From assembly GCF_024218775.1 (NCBI RefSeq), contig NZ_CP100404.1, positions 744,001 through 808,000 of the forward strand: a stretch of DNA of 64,000 nucleotides, read 5' to 3'. Position 1 is the stretch's first letter; every line of letters starts with the position of its first letter. Both the position numbers and the translations under genes were made by a program. The DNA is from Haloarcula marina. Lineage in GTDB: Archaea > Halobacteriota > Halobacteria > Halobacteriales > Haloarculaceae. The notes below the pieces were generated by a model, which worked only from the letters and a program-made list of their open reading frames with translations, did no database searches and had not been told where the DNA came from. Positions 25,476-32,361 of the stretch are shown here, one piece after another.

Positions 25476-25827
25476 CGCCGACGGCGACCACCGAGCGGAT
25501 TTCGAGGGTCGATTCGAACTCCCCCTCGCGGTCGAGGCGGCGGCCGTCTCTGCTGAACTGCGCCTCGTGGGCGCGGCGAACCGCCTCCCACTCCCGGCGG
25601 TTGAAGCCCAGCGTCTCGCCCGCCGCTTCCCAGTACTCCGGGCCGACGCAGTAGTAGTCGGCGTCTCGCGCCCCCGAGATGCGCTCGTAGCGGCGCTCGA
25701 ACTCTTCGCGGCGGGTCTCGATATGTGTCTGAGCGCGCTCCAGTAGGTCGGGGAGGCGGTCCAGCGGGACGCTGGCCTGCGTCCCGGCCAGCAGAACGAG
25801 TTGGGCCTCGATGGGATGGTCGCCCAT
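25465..25827 (-). CDS. Conserved haloarchaeal protein of unknown function (third of a three-gene unit)
   Basis: 120 residues, MGDHPIEAQLVLLAGTQASV. Mostly helical, with heptad-like 'DLLERAQTHIETRREEFERRYERI' and 'GFNRREWEAVRRAHEAQF' and a single Cys in DYYCVGPEYW. It overlaps the end of the converging AOR-linked gene by 11 bp and starts 2 bp after the stop of the next minus-strand gene. No named family recognised; the helices suggest a protein-binding adaptor. Confidence 0.65.
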   Translation of the reverse strand: MGDHPIEAQLVLLAGTQASVPLDRLPDLLERAQTHIETRREEFERRYERISGARDADYYCVGPEYWEAAGETLGFNRREWEAVRRAHEAQFSRDGRRLDREGEFESTLEIRSVVAVGATR

Positions 25828-25829
25828 CG

Positions 25830-26087
25830 CTACCCGCCGGCACGCATCGCCTTCTGGGCGAACCGCTCGACCACCGAGTCCAGCGTCTCCGCCTCGCCCT
25901 CGAAGACGACAGTCACCTCGGTCAGTTCGATGGTCGGGCCGATGCCGACCTTCTCGGCGGAGAGGTCCGCCCGCCAGTCGTCGGCGACGACGGTGGTTTC
26001 GTCGCGTTCCTCGCCACCCAGGCCCGTCAGGTAGTGACGGGCCAGTCGCATCGAGATGCCACGAAAGCGCCGCTCGCGTCGGCTCAT
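25830..26087 (-). CDS. Small conserved protein of unknown function (second of a three-gene unit)
   Basis: 85 residues, MSRRERRFRGISMRLARHYL. After a basic N-terminus it has 'TGLGGEERD' and a beta-rich half, 'VGIGPTIELTEVTVVFEGEAETL', ending FAQKAMRAGG. The C-terminal Gly-Gly is noteworthy in a locus with two MoaD-like proteins, but the fold is not obviously ubiquitin-like. The start overlaps the stop of the first gene (ATGA). Confidence 0.65.
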   Translation of the reverse strand: MSRRERRFRGISMRLARHYLTGLGGEERDETTVVADDWRADLSAEKVGIGPTIELTEVTVVFEGEAETLDSVVERFAQKAMRAGG

Positions 26088-26452
26088 CCCGGGCGGATGC
26101 CGTCGTCGACGATGCGGGCGTTTCGCTCGCGGCCGATGCGGTCGGCGAGGTCGGCGTGGTCGTATATCTGCTGGATAATCGACGCCAGCAGGTCCCGCCA
26201 CGCCATCGCGTAGATGGGCGATTGGCCCCACGCGCGCAGTTCGACGACGTATTCGTCGTATGCCTCCCAGCGCTGTTCGAAGTACTCGACGAGGTCCACG
26301 ACGGCGCTCGCGGGGTCGTCACTGTCGAGCGCCGCGTTCACGTCGGTCTCCCACCCGGCGACGGCCCGTTGGATGTCCTGTTTCGCGTCCTCGCCGTCGG
26401 CGGGCAGAGCGTCGACGATGGCCGACGGAATGCCCAGTTCGATGTCTTCCAT
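26084..26452 (-). CDS. Conserved protein of unknown function (first of a three-gene unit)
   Basis: 122 residues starting MEDIELGIPSAIVDALP at 26452. All-helical and acidic, with 'DPASAVVDLVEYFEQRWEAYDEYVVEL' and a conserved-looking 'AMAWRDLLASIIQQIYDH'. No cysteine, signal or membrane segment. It leads the three-gene minus-strand unit that lies between the AOR genes and the MoaD-like genes, and faces the MoaD-like gene across a 91-bp divergent region. Confidence 0.65.
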   Translation of the reverse strand: MEDIELGIPSAIVDALPADGEDAKQDIQRAVAGWETDVNAALDSDDPASAVVDLVEYFEQRWEAYDEYVVELRAWGQSPIYAMAWRDLLASIIQQIYDHADLADRIGRERNARIVDDGIRPG

Positions 26453-26543
26453 ACCCGCTACTGGGGCCGCGGGCAATTAAAATCGGTCCCGCCCGAACGT
26501 GTTCGCACCCACCGTCTTAGCCACGCTTGCCGTAGTCCTCCGC

Positions 26544-26939
26544 ATGAGTGGGACGACTCAAACGGCCGCCGAGCGAACGCAGACGACCGTCGAGGTGCAC
26601 TGCACGGGCCACGTCAGGGGCGTGGTCGGAGAACCGTACGTCGAATTCACCTTCGAAGGCACGACGCTCAGAGCGTTCCTCGACGCGTTCTGTGCGCGCT
26701 ACGACGTCGCCGACCTCCTCATCGCCGAGACTGAGTCCGACGCCGCGACGACGGGGTGGGCCCCGGAACTGGAGTCGCTACCCGGGACGTGGGAGAAGAA
26801 CCCCGAGGGTGACCAGACCCGCTGTTACGCCCGCGTCACCGTCGACGGGCAGTTCAACGAGTGTCTGGCCGGCCTCGACACCGAACTCGACGGCGGCGAG
26901 CGAATCGGCCTCCTGTACCCGTTCATCTTCTGCTGTTAG
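26544..26939 (+). CDS. MoaD-like beta-grasp protein ending in Cys-Cys
   Basis: 131 residues starting MSGTTQTAAERTQTTVEV. The layout of a first strand pair (VEVHCTGHVRGVVGEPYVEFTFEGTTLRAFLDAFCARY), a helix, and a last segment 'VTVDGQFNECLAGLDTELDGGERIGLLYPFIFCC' follows MoaD/ThiS-type ubiquitin-like proteins, including the 'DG..I.LLYP' last strand. The terminal dipeptide is C130-C131 rather than the Gly-Gly needed for adenylylation, and five other Cys are present. It is convergent with a normal MoaD (4-bp overlap) and near aor, so a role in tungstopterin assembly or sulfur transfer is inferred. The fold assignment is by eye. Confidence 0.65.
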   Translation: MSGTTQTAAERTQTTVEVHCTGHVRGVVGEPYVEFTFEGTTLRAFLDAFCARYDVADLLIAETESDAATTGWAPELESLPGTWEKNPEGDQTRCYARVTVDGQFNECLAGLDTELDGGERIGLLYPFIFCC

Positions 26940-27211
26940 CCGCCAGCGACGGGCGGGAACACGCTGAGTTCGTCGCCGTCTTCGAGCGTCGTCTCCAGTC
27001 CGTCCAGATGCTCGATGTCCTGCCCGTTGCGCAGGATGGTCAGGTACTGCCGTAGTTCGTCGTCGGACTCGAAGAGGTCCATCTCGGGGAATTCCTCGGG
27101 CAGCGACCGCAGGATGTCGCCCGCCCGCGCGTCGTCGTCGAACTCCCGGTGGAGAATCTTCTGCCCGACGGCCGCACGGAAGTTCGCGAAGAAGCGCAAC
27201 TCGATTTCCAT
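26936..27211 (-). CDS. moaD: MoaD-family ubiquitin-like small archaeal modifier protein
   Basis: 91 residues, MEIELRFFANFRAAVGQKIL. A beta-grasp fold with the conserved 'VFPPVAGG' C-terminus. The terminal Gly-Gly is activated by the E1-like enzyme UbaA (a copy lies at 50184-50999). In haloarchaea this protein class (SAMP1-like) serves both as sulfur carrier for molybdopterin synthase and as a covalent protein modifier. It overlaps the convergent Cys-Cys-ending paralogue by 4 bp. Confidence 0.88.
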   Translation of the reverse strand: MEIELRFFANFRAAVGQKILHREFDDDARAGDILRSLPEEFPEMDLFESDDELRQYLTILRNGQDIEHLDGLETTLEDGDELSVFPPVAGG

Positions 27212-27305
27212 ACCGGGAGCCTAGGGCCAGCGGCGTATAGACGTTTGTGGCGGACTGGCGGTGGAGCCGTCACTCGAGGGCCGACGAGGGAAGTCCCGGT
27301 TCAAC

Positions 27306-27356
27306 CTACGACGGAACGACGGTAATCGTCATTCCGCGGTCGATTGCTCGCTCCAG
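27306..27356 (-). repeat. Duplicated 3' end of the PINA gene (copy 1)
   Basis: 51 bp identical in 50 positions to 27490-27540. Read on the minus strand it encodes the same terminal peptide and stop codon as PINA. It stands alone, with no gene attached, 184 bp from the functional copy. The only mismatch is a silent C/T difference. Confidence 0.85.
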
Positions 27357-27489
27357 CCCCTCCACCTTTTTCCCGCTCGGGTGGCCTACGGCCACCGCTC
27401 ACGGCAACAACGTGGGCGAAAAAGACCGAACTCGCGGCGCGGCCGCGAGTTCGGTAGGACCTCGGTTTCCGCTAACCGAACCGTACGGT
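27357..27489 (-). terminator. PINA terminator hairpin region between the repeats
   Basis: Directly after the PINA stop, on the minus strand, a perfect 14-bp stem (27425-27438 with 27442-27455, 3-nt loop) is followed by a T-run (CTTTTTC), which is the form of an intrinsic terminator. A second inverted repeat GGTGGCC/GGCCACC lies at 27380-27396, followed by a further A/T tract near 27366-27372. No coding sequence is seen. Confidence 0.65.
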
Positions 27490-27540
27490 CTACGACGGGA
27501 CGACGGTAATCGTCATTCCGCGGTCGATTGCTCGCTCCAG
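27490..27540 (-). repeat. 3' end of PINA gene, repeat copy 2
   Basis: Functional copy of the 51-bp direct repeat, covering the last 16 codons and the stop of the PINA gene. See the copy at 27306-27356. The pair has the form of the left and right attachment sites left by an element inserting into the 3' end of a gene. Confidence 0.85.
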
Positions 27541-29367
27541 TTCCTCGGCGATGCCCGACCCGCGGGAGACCTGAATCTCGCCGCCGCGGGAGACGGTGGC
27601 GGTAAAGAGGTACTCGCCGTCGGCCTGCACCTCGACGGTGTCGCCCGCATGGCCGTCGAGCGGGACGATGACGTGCCGCGAGGTCACTTCGGGCGTGACG
27701 ATTTCGCCCGGCTTGCCGCCGCTGTCGGTCTCCGGGCCGCCGGAGGGGCCGGTCGGTCGGTCGGCGAAGGTCCGCACGTCGATGTCGATACCGAGGCGGT
27801 TCTCCACGTCGGAGATACGGCCGCCGCCCTTCCCGATAACCTGCGAGATATCGTCGTCATCGACCCACACGACGGCGGTGTTGGGGCCGCGGAGTTCGAC
27901 TTCGACGTGGCCGCGGGCGATGGAGCGAATCTCGCGTTCGACCTCCTGTTTCGCGAGGCGGTCGACGCCCGAATCCGGTTCGTCCTCGTCCTCGTTCAGC
28001 GGGACGGTGACGACCTGCCGGTTGAACGTGTAGATTTCGTACTCGGGGCGGCCGGTCTCGAAGTCCTTGACGACGATGACCGGGCGCGCGAGGTCCTCCT
28101 CCATGAGGCCCTGCGGGACCTTCACCTCCGTCGAAACGTCGTACACCGTGTGGACCTCACCGGCCTCGATGTAGACGACGGTGTCGACGATTTGCGGGAT
28201 GAGGCCCAACTCGACGCGGCCGATGAGTCGCTGGAGGGCGTCGACGGCCCGCGTTGCGTGGACGACGCCGACCATTCCGACGCCCGCCATCCGCATGTCG
28301 GCGAACACCTCGAAGTCGTCGGTCTTGCGAACCTCGTCGTAGATGGTGTAGTCCGGCCGGACCATCAGCAGCGAGTCGGCCGTCTTCTCCATCGACCCGC
28401 CCAGCGCGGTGTACTGGGTGATGTTCGGGCCGACCTGCAGGTCCCGCGGTTTCTCCATCGTCTTCACCGAGTAGTCGGCGTCGACGAGGAACTCCCCGAC
28501 GGCCTGTGCGAACGTCGACTTCCCGGCCCCGGGCGACCCGGAGATGAGGACGCCGCGCTGGTGTTCGGTGAATCGCTCGCGGAGTTCGTCGGCGTGGTCG
28601 TAGTCGTCTAAGTCGGTCTTGACGATGGGTCGCACCGCCGTAATCTCCATCGCGTCCGAGAACGGCGGTCGGGCGATGGCGATACGCAGGTCCCGGAACT
28701 GCACGATGTCCATCCCCGGTTCGGAGAGTTCGAAGAAGCCGTCGGGCGAGGACCGGGCCGCGTCCTCGATGTCGTCGGCGTACTGCCGCAGTTCCGACTC
28801 GGTGGCGATGTCGTCCCGAATCGGCTGATAGTGCATGTCGCCGATAGAGCCCTTCTTCGCGTAGGGCTTGACGCCCACCTTCAGGTGGAGGCTCATCGTC
28901 GACTCGTCGAAGAAATTCTCTATCTGGAGGCGCTCCACGTCGCGACCCCGCGGTTCGATGTACTCGACTTTCAGCCCCTTCGCGCGGGCGACCTCTGCCT
29001 GTACGTCGTCGCTGGTGACGAGCGTCGCCCCCCGATTCTGGGCCACGTCGCGGATGAGCGCGTCTATCTCGCCCTCGCCCGCGTCGCGTTTCTCGACGGC
29101 GTCGGGGCGGCGGCCGACGTACTCCAGGTCGACGGTGCCCTCGTCGGCGAGGTCGACGAGGCGCTGGAGTTCTTCCAGTCCCTCCCACCCGGTGTCGCGA
29201 CCGTCGTTGGCCTGTGCTTCGAGTTCGCCGACGACGGCCTCGGGGACGATGACCGTCGCGCCAGCGAATCCCATGCCGTCCGCCTCTCCCTCGGGAGCGG
29301 CGTCGGCCGCTATCTGGGCGGACACGCGGCCGTCGATGACCACGCTCGTGTCCGGTACGATTTCCAT
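27490..29367 (-). CDS. PINA-type ATPase (PIN domain, VirB11/PilT-like ATPase, KH domain)
   Basis: 625 residues. Residues 1-140 form a PIN nuclease-like domain (VPDTSVVIDGR with acidic residues D6, E45, E100 and D120). Residues about 150-480 are a secretion-type ATPase with Walker A SGSPGAGKST (276-285), 'TIYDEVRKTDD' and a 'GVVHATRAVDALQRL' box. A KH domain with GKGGGRI lies near 510. Sulfolobus PINA forms hexamers and stimulates Holliday-junction processing; related archaeal proteins associate with aRNase J and Ski2-like helicase. It is cytoplasmic despite the PilT-like ATPase. A hairpin terminator follows the stop. Confidence 0.9.
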   Translation of the reverse strand: MEIVPDTSVVIDGRVSAQIAADAAPEGEADGMGFAGATVIVPEAVVGELEAQANDGRDTGWEGLEELQRLVDLADEGTVDLEYVGRRPDAVEKRDAGEGEIDALIRDVAQNRGATLVTSDDVQAEVARAKGLKVEYIEPRGRDVERLQIENFFDESTMSLHLKVGVKPYAKKGSIGDMHYQPIRDDIATESELRQYADDIEDAARSSPDGFFELSEPGMDIVQFRDLRIAIARPPFSDAMEITAVRPIVKTDLDDYDHADELRERFTEHQRGVLISGSPGAGKSTFAQAVGEFLVDADYSVKTMEKPRDLQVGPNITQYTALGGSMEKTADSLLMVRPDYTIYDEVRKTDDFEVFADMRMAGVGMVGVVHATRAVDALQRLIGRVELGLIPQIVDTVVYIEAGEVHTVYDVSTEVKVPQGLMEEDLARPVIVVKDFETGRPEYEIYTFNRQVVTVPLNEDEDEPDSGVDRLAKQEVEREIRSIARGHVEVELRGPNTAVVWVDDDDISQVIGKGGGRISDVENRLGIDIDVRTFADRPTGPSGGPETDSGGKPGEIVTPEVTSRHVIVPLDGHAGDTVEVQADGEYLFTATVSRGGEIQVSRGSGIAEELERAIDRGMTITVVPS

Positions 29368-29754
29368 ACGCGGAATACGTCACCGTCGAGTGATAAGGCT
29401 CCTGATGCCCGCGCTAGCGAGTGGCGTGCTAGCCGCGATTGCTGTTGATAGTATACTCTCGCGAACGAGTCACGTTGTGAACGACCAGAAAGCCCCAGGC
29501 GCGCCGCTCCCGAGACTCGTTGCGCGCTCACTCCGTTCTCGCGCTTACTTCGCCGGTGTTCCAGGCGTGCGGCCCCGTTCAGTCCTGCCTGTGTCGGCTA
29601 TGTCGTCAGCTACGGGACGGGCGTCTCTGGGTCCGTACCGACCACTACCGTCGCTGGCCGGTCAGAACGGGTATGGATGGGCCGCCGCGTGGGCAAGAGA
29701 GCGGGTCGCGGCGGCCCCGCACGAAAAGGATGTCGGACGTTCAGTCGCGGGGAC
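29368..29754. other. 387-bp gap without a gene; probable dispersed repeat
   Basis: No open frame here has haloarchaeal coding character or a start supported by a promoter. At 29440-29456 a TATA-like GATAGTATACTCTC stands out. From about 29488 to 29560 the sequence GAAAGCCCCAGGCGCGCC followed by alternating CTCGC/GCGAG-type steps resembles a repeated intergenic sequence found in several haloarchaeal genomes. GCTAGC occurs twice in 21 bp (about 29408-29428) as an inverted repeat. A non-coding RNA is possible but unproven. No RNase P or SRP RNA signature was found on either strand. Confidence 0.4.
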
Positions 29755-30864
29755 TCAGTCGTCGGCGGGCGTCTCCGTCGTCTCCGTCGGGCCGAGGGGT
29801 TCCTTCGGTTTGATGGGGTCACCCGAGTCCAGTCCCTTCTCGGCCAGTGCCATGCTCCCCATCACCTCGATGATGAGGCGGTTGGCGAACCCGCTGGTGA
29901 TGCCGCCGTTGTACGAGGAGGAGTCGCTCACGTCGTAGGCGGGCGAGACTTCGACCACGTCGAACCCGAAGTTCTCGGGGTCCAGCGCCTTCACGACTTC
30001 GCGGACCATGTAGATGGCCTCGCGGGGGATGAGGCCGCCGGGTTCGGGTTCGCCGGTCCCCGGCGCGTAGGCCGGTTCCATCACGTCCACGTCGAAGGAG
30101 ACCCAGACGGCGTCGGTCCCGTCGGTCGCCCGCTGGACGGCGTCTTTCACGATGTCGTCTAGGTCCATCGTCCCGACTTCCATCGCGGTGTACCACTTCA
30201 TGCCCGCCTCGCGCATGTCCTCGTAGGTGTCGGGGCCGGGCCAGAACCCGCGCGGACCGATGAGCGTGTAGTTCTCGCCGGCCATGATGTCCTCGTCGTA
30301 GACCCGCTTGACCCACGCGCCGTGGTCGTACTCGAACCCGGTGAGGCCGTCCTCGCCGGTGTCGGCGTGGCAGTCGAAGTGGATGAGGCCGATGTCCTCG
30401 TAGCCGTTCGCCTCGGCCCAGCCCTTGATGTCCGGGTAGGAGATGGAGTGGTCGCCGCCGATGACGATGGGCGTCGCCTGCTCGCTGATCTCGTAGACGG
30501 CGTCCTCGATGTTCAACTGGCTCTGTCGCGTGTCGCCGGGCGAGACGGCGGCGTCGCCGGTGTCGGCCACGCTGAAGCTGTCGAACGGGTCGACGCCAGT
30601 CTCGATGTTGAAGTGCTCGTACGGCGGCGAGGGGACCGTGGAGGCGGCCCGCACCGCGCGCGGCCCGTAGCGCGTCCCTGGACGGATGGTCGTCGCCGTG
30701 TCCAGCGGCGCGCCGAGGATGCCGATGTCCACGTCTTCCTCGTCCAGTTCGTCCCGGTCTACCTCGGGCAGTTTCAGGAACGTCGGGATGCCGCTGAAGA
30801 TGGGTTCGTTCGCTTCCTTGTACGCGTCGCCGTAGATATCTTCGCCTGAACGTTCGTCAGTCAT
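29755..30864 (-). CDS. Agmatinase-family ureohydrolase (releases urea from a guanidino compound)
   Basis: 369 residues starting MTDERSGEDIYGDAY at 30864. All manganese/nickel ligands of the arginase fold are present: H139 in GGDHS, D164, H166 and D168 in HFDCHAD, and D258 and D260 in SFDVD. The N-terminal segment 'PIFSGIPTFLKLP' and the total length exceed classical agmatinase (about 306 aa) and resemble guanidinobutyrase, guanidinopropionase or guanidinase-type members. Substrate is therefore open: agmatine, 4-guanidinobutyrate and guanidine are candidates. Location beside urea uptake and urease genes argues that the urea it releases is used as a nitrogen source. Confidence 0.85.
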   Translation of the reverse strand: MTDERSGEDIYGDAYKEANEPIFSGIPTFLKLPEVDRDELDEEDVDIGILGAPLDTATTIRPGTRYGPRAVRAASTVPSPPYEHFNIETGVDPFDSFSVADTGDAAVSPGDTRQSQLNIEDAVYEISEQATPIVIGGDHSISYPDIKGWAEANGYEDIGLIHFDCHADTGEDGLTGFEYDHGAWVKRVYDEDIMAGENYTLIGPRGFWPGPDTYEDMREAGMKWYTAMEVGTMDLDDIVKDAVQRATDGTDAVWVSFDVDVMEPAYAPGTGEPEPGGLIPREAIYMVREVVKALDPENFGFDVVEVSPAYDVSDSSSYNGGITSGFANRLIIEVMGSMALAEKGLDSGDPIKPKEPLGPTETTETPADD

Positions 30865-31090
30865 GTGTTTGTCTCGTTTTGGCGGGTTGTGCCCGCGAAT
30901 CACGTCGTTTTCTTCGACATAACTGGGTGGTTGACCAATACTGAAAAGCGTTCCTTCGGATGTGTAATACCCTTTCTGGGGAACTGGTGCGTGCATGGAC
31001 CGTTGCAGTCTCCTTTAGGTGTTTAAGGTCCCCGGCAACCGCAGGACTGCGCTGTCGCTCGGTGGCCTGCGCTCCGAAAAGATGGACGGG

Positions 31091-32134
31091 TCACTCGCTG
31101 TCGACGAGGTCCGGCGAGGCGCGGAACGCGAGGTGGGTCGCGACGGCGAGGCTGTCCCGCGCGTGTTGAGCACACCGCTCCAGCAGGACGACCGCCCGCT
31201 GGAGTTCCAGCAGGGGTTCGGGTCGCTCGTCGGCGAGGTGGTCGTTGCACGCGTCGACGTGGTCGTCGACCGCGTCGAACCGGTCGCGGGCGGTCTCGGC
31301 CGCGTCGTAGTCGGGCGTCGTGACCGCCGCGATAGTCGCACTGACCGCGTCGTCGATGGCCCCGCCCAGTGCGCGGAGGTGGTCGGCGGTGTCGTCGTCC
31401 GGCACGGTCCCGTCGCTCTCGACGACGATGTCGGCGATGTCGCGGGCCAGACCCGCCATCAGGGACACGTCCTGTGCGACCGAGCGATAGCCGATGAGCG
31501 GGAAGCCGGTGTCGAGGCCTACCTCTTGGTTGAGTCGCGGGTTCCGGTACGTGGCGAAGACGAGGCGCAAGAAGAGGTAGAACAGTTTCTCGACCTGTTC
31601 GTACCGGCGGGCCGCGGTCCGGGCGCGGTCGGCGTCGCCCTCGACCAGCGCCGTAATCGCTTCCGTCCGAATCGTCGCTTCCGTTCGGCTGAGACGACCC
31701 AGCAGGGTCGGCAGGTCGAAGTCGCCGGGCGCGACGGAGCAGCGGACGGTGACCGTCTGAGTCGCCTGTTCGACGATGCCGAGACCCATGAGCTGTCGTT
31801 CCGCGTCGAAGACGGCGTCGTGGTGCTCGGGGGTCAGCGGCGTCTCGGACTCGATGCGGACGAGTTGCCGACCCAGCACGTACTGGGTGACGACGGCCCG
31901 GCCCAGCGCCTCCGGCGAGAGCGTTTCCGCGTTGACGACGGCGTCGGTGTCGTCGACGTTCGGTTCCTCCGGGACCAACAGCAGTGACCCGCCGTTCTCG
32001 TCGCGTTGGACGATGACCTCGTCGCCTTTCTCGATGTCGTGGTGGCGCGCCCACTCGGCCGGGACGGTCACCGCCAGCGTCGAGGAGCCGAGTTGCTGCA
32101 CCTTCCGCTTGACGCGGACGTAGTCGGTGTTCAC
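31091..32134 (-). CDS. PhoU-domain regulator with N-terminal AbrB/SpoVT-like domain
   Basis: 347 residues from a GTG at 32132-32134. Residues 5-50 ('RKVQQLGSSTLAVTVPAEWARHHDIEKGDEVIV') are an AbrB/MazE-type swapped-hairpin DNA-binding domain. The rest holds two three-helix PhoU-like repeats ('TEAITALVEGDADRARTAARRYEQVEKLFYLF', 'LQRAVVLLERCAQHARDSLA'). Haloarchaeal proteins of this type are called phosphate uptake regulators, but here no pst genes are nearby; the neighbours are a ureohydrolase and an SSS symporter. A nitrogen-related role is inference from location. Confidence 0.82.
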   Translation of the reverse strand: MNTDYVRVKRKVQQLGSSTLAVTVPAEWARHHDIEKGDEVIVQRDENGGSLLLVPEEPNVDDTDAVVNAETLSPEALGRAVVTQYVLGRQLVRIESETPLTPEHHDAVFDAERQLMGLGIVEQATQTVTVRCSVAPGDFDLPTLLGRLSRTEATIRTEAITALVEGDADRARTAARRYEQVEKLFYLFLRLVFATYRNPRLNQEVGLDTGFPLIGYRSVAQDVSLMAGLARDIADIVVESDGTVPDDDTADHLRALGGAIDDAVSATIAAVTTPDYDAAETARDRFDAVDDHVDACNDHLADERPEPLLELQRAVVLLERCAQHARDSLAVATHLAFRASPDLVDSE

Positions 32135-32262
32135 TGTCGGCCCCTCGCGCCGACAATCGATCGGTGGGCGTTCATTTGTACTCTGGTATGATACACGATA
32201 TGGCTGTAAATCGGGGTTATGGTTGGAACAATACGTGCGAATCGGTCGGAAAATCGGACGTG

Positions 32263-32361
32263 TCAGGCTGTGCCGACGATGACGAGCGTCACGGCCAACA
32301 GGAGGACGACGAGGCCGAGGCCGAACAGGAAGAACCGGTCGCCCCCGGAGAACTCACTCAT
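32263..32361 (-). CDS. 32-residue membrane peptide, symporter small accessory protein
   Basis: Starts ATG at 32359-32361, which lies inside the last codons of the SSS symporter gene (8-bp overlap, different frame). The sequence MSEFSGGDRFFLFGLGLVV continues as one hydrophobic helix (about 11-31) ending VIVGTA. Small single-helix proteins are encoded behind SSS symporters in many prokaryotes and are described as symporter accessory subunits. The overlap implies translational coupling and near-equal synthesis. Confidence 0.75.
   Translation of the reverse strand: MSEFSGGDRFFLFGLGLVVLLLAVTLVIVGTA

Noticed and set aside
29520-29813. Short open frames in the gap before the ureohydrolase
   Set aside because: Pro/Arg-rich out-of-frame composition, no promoter at the right distance, and partial overlap with the ureohydrolase 3' end.
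30882-30896. GCGGG/CCCGC hairpin in the ureohydrolase leader as a possible guanidine riboswitch
   Set aside because: A single 5-bp stem with a TTGTG loop lacks the ACGR loops or the conserved core of known guanidine riboswitch classes.
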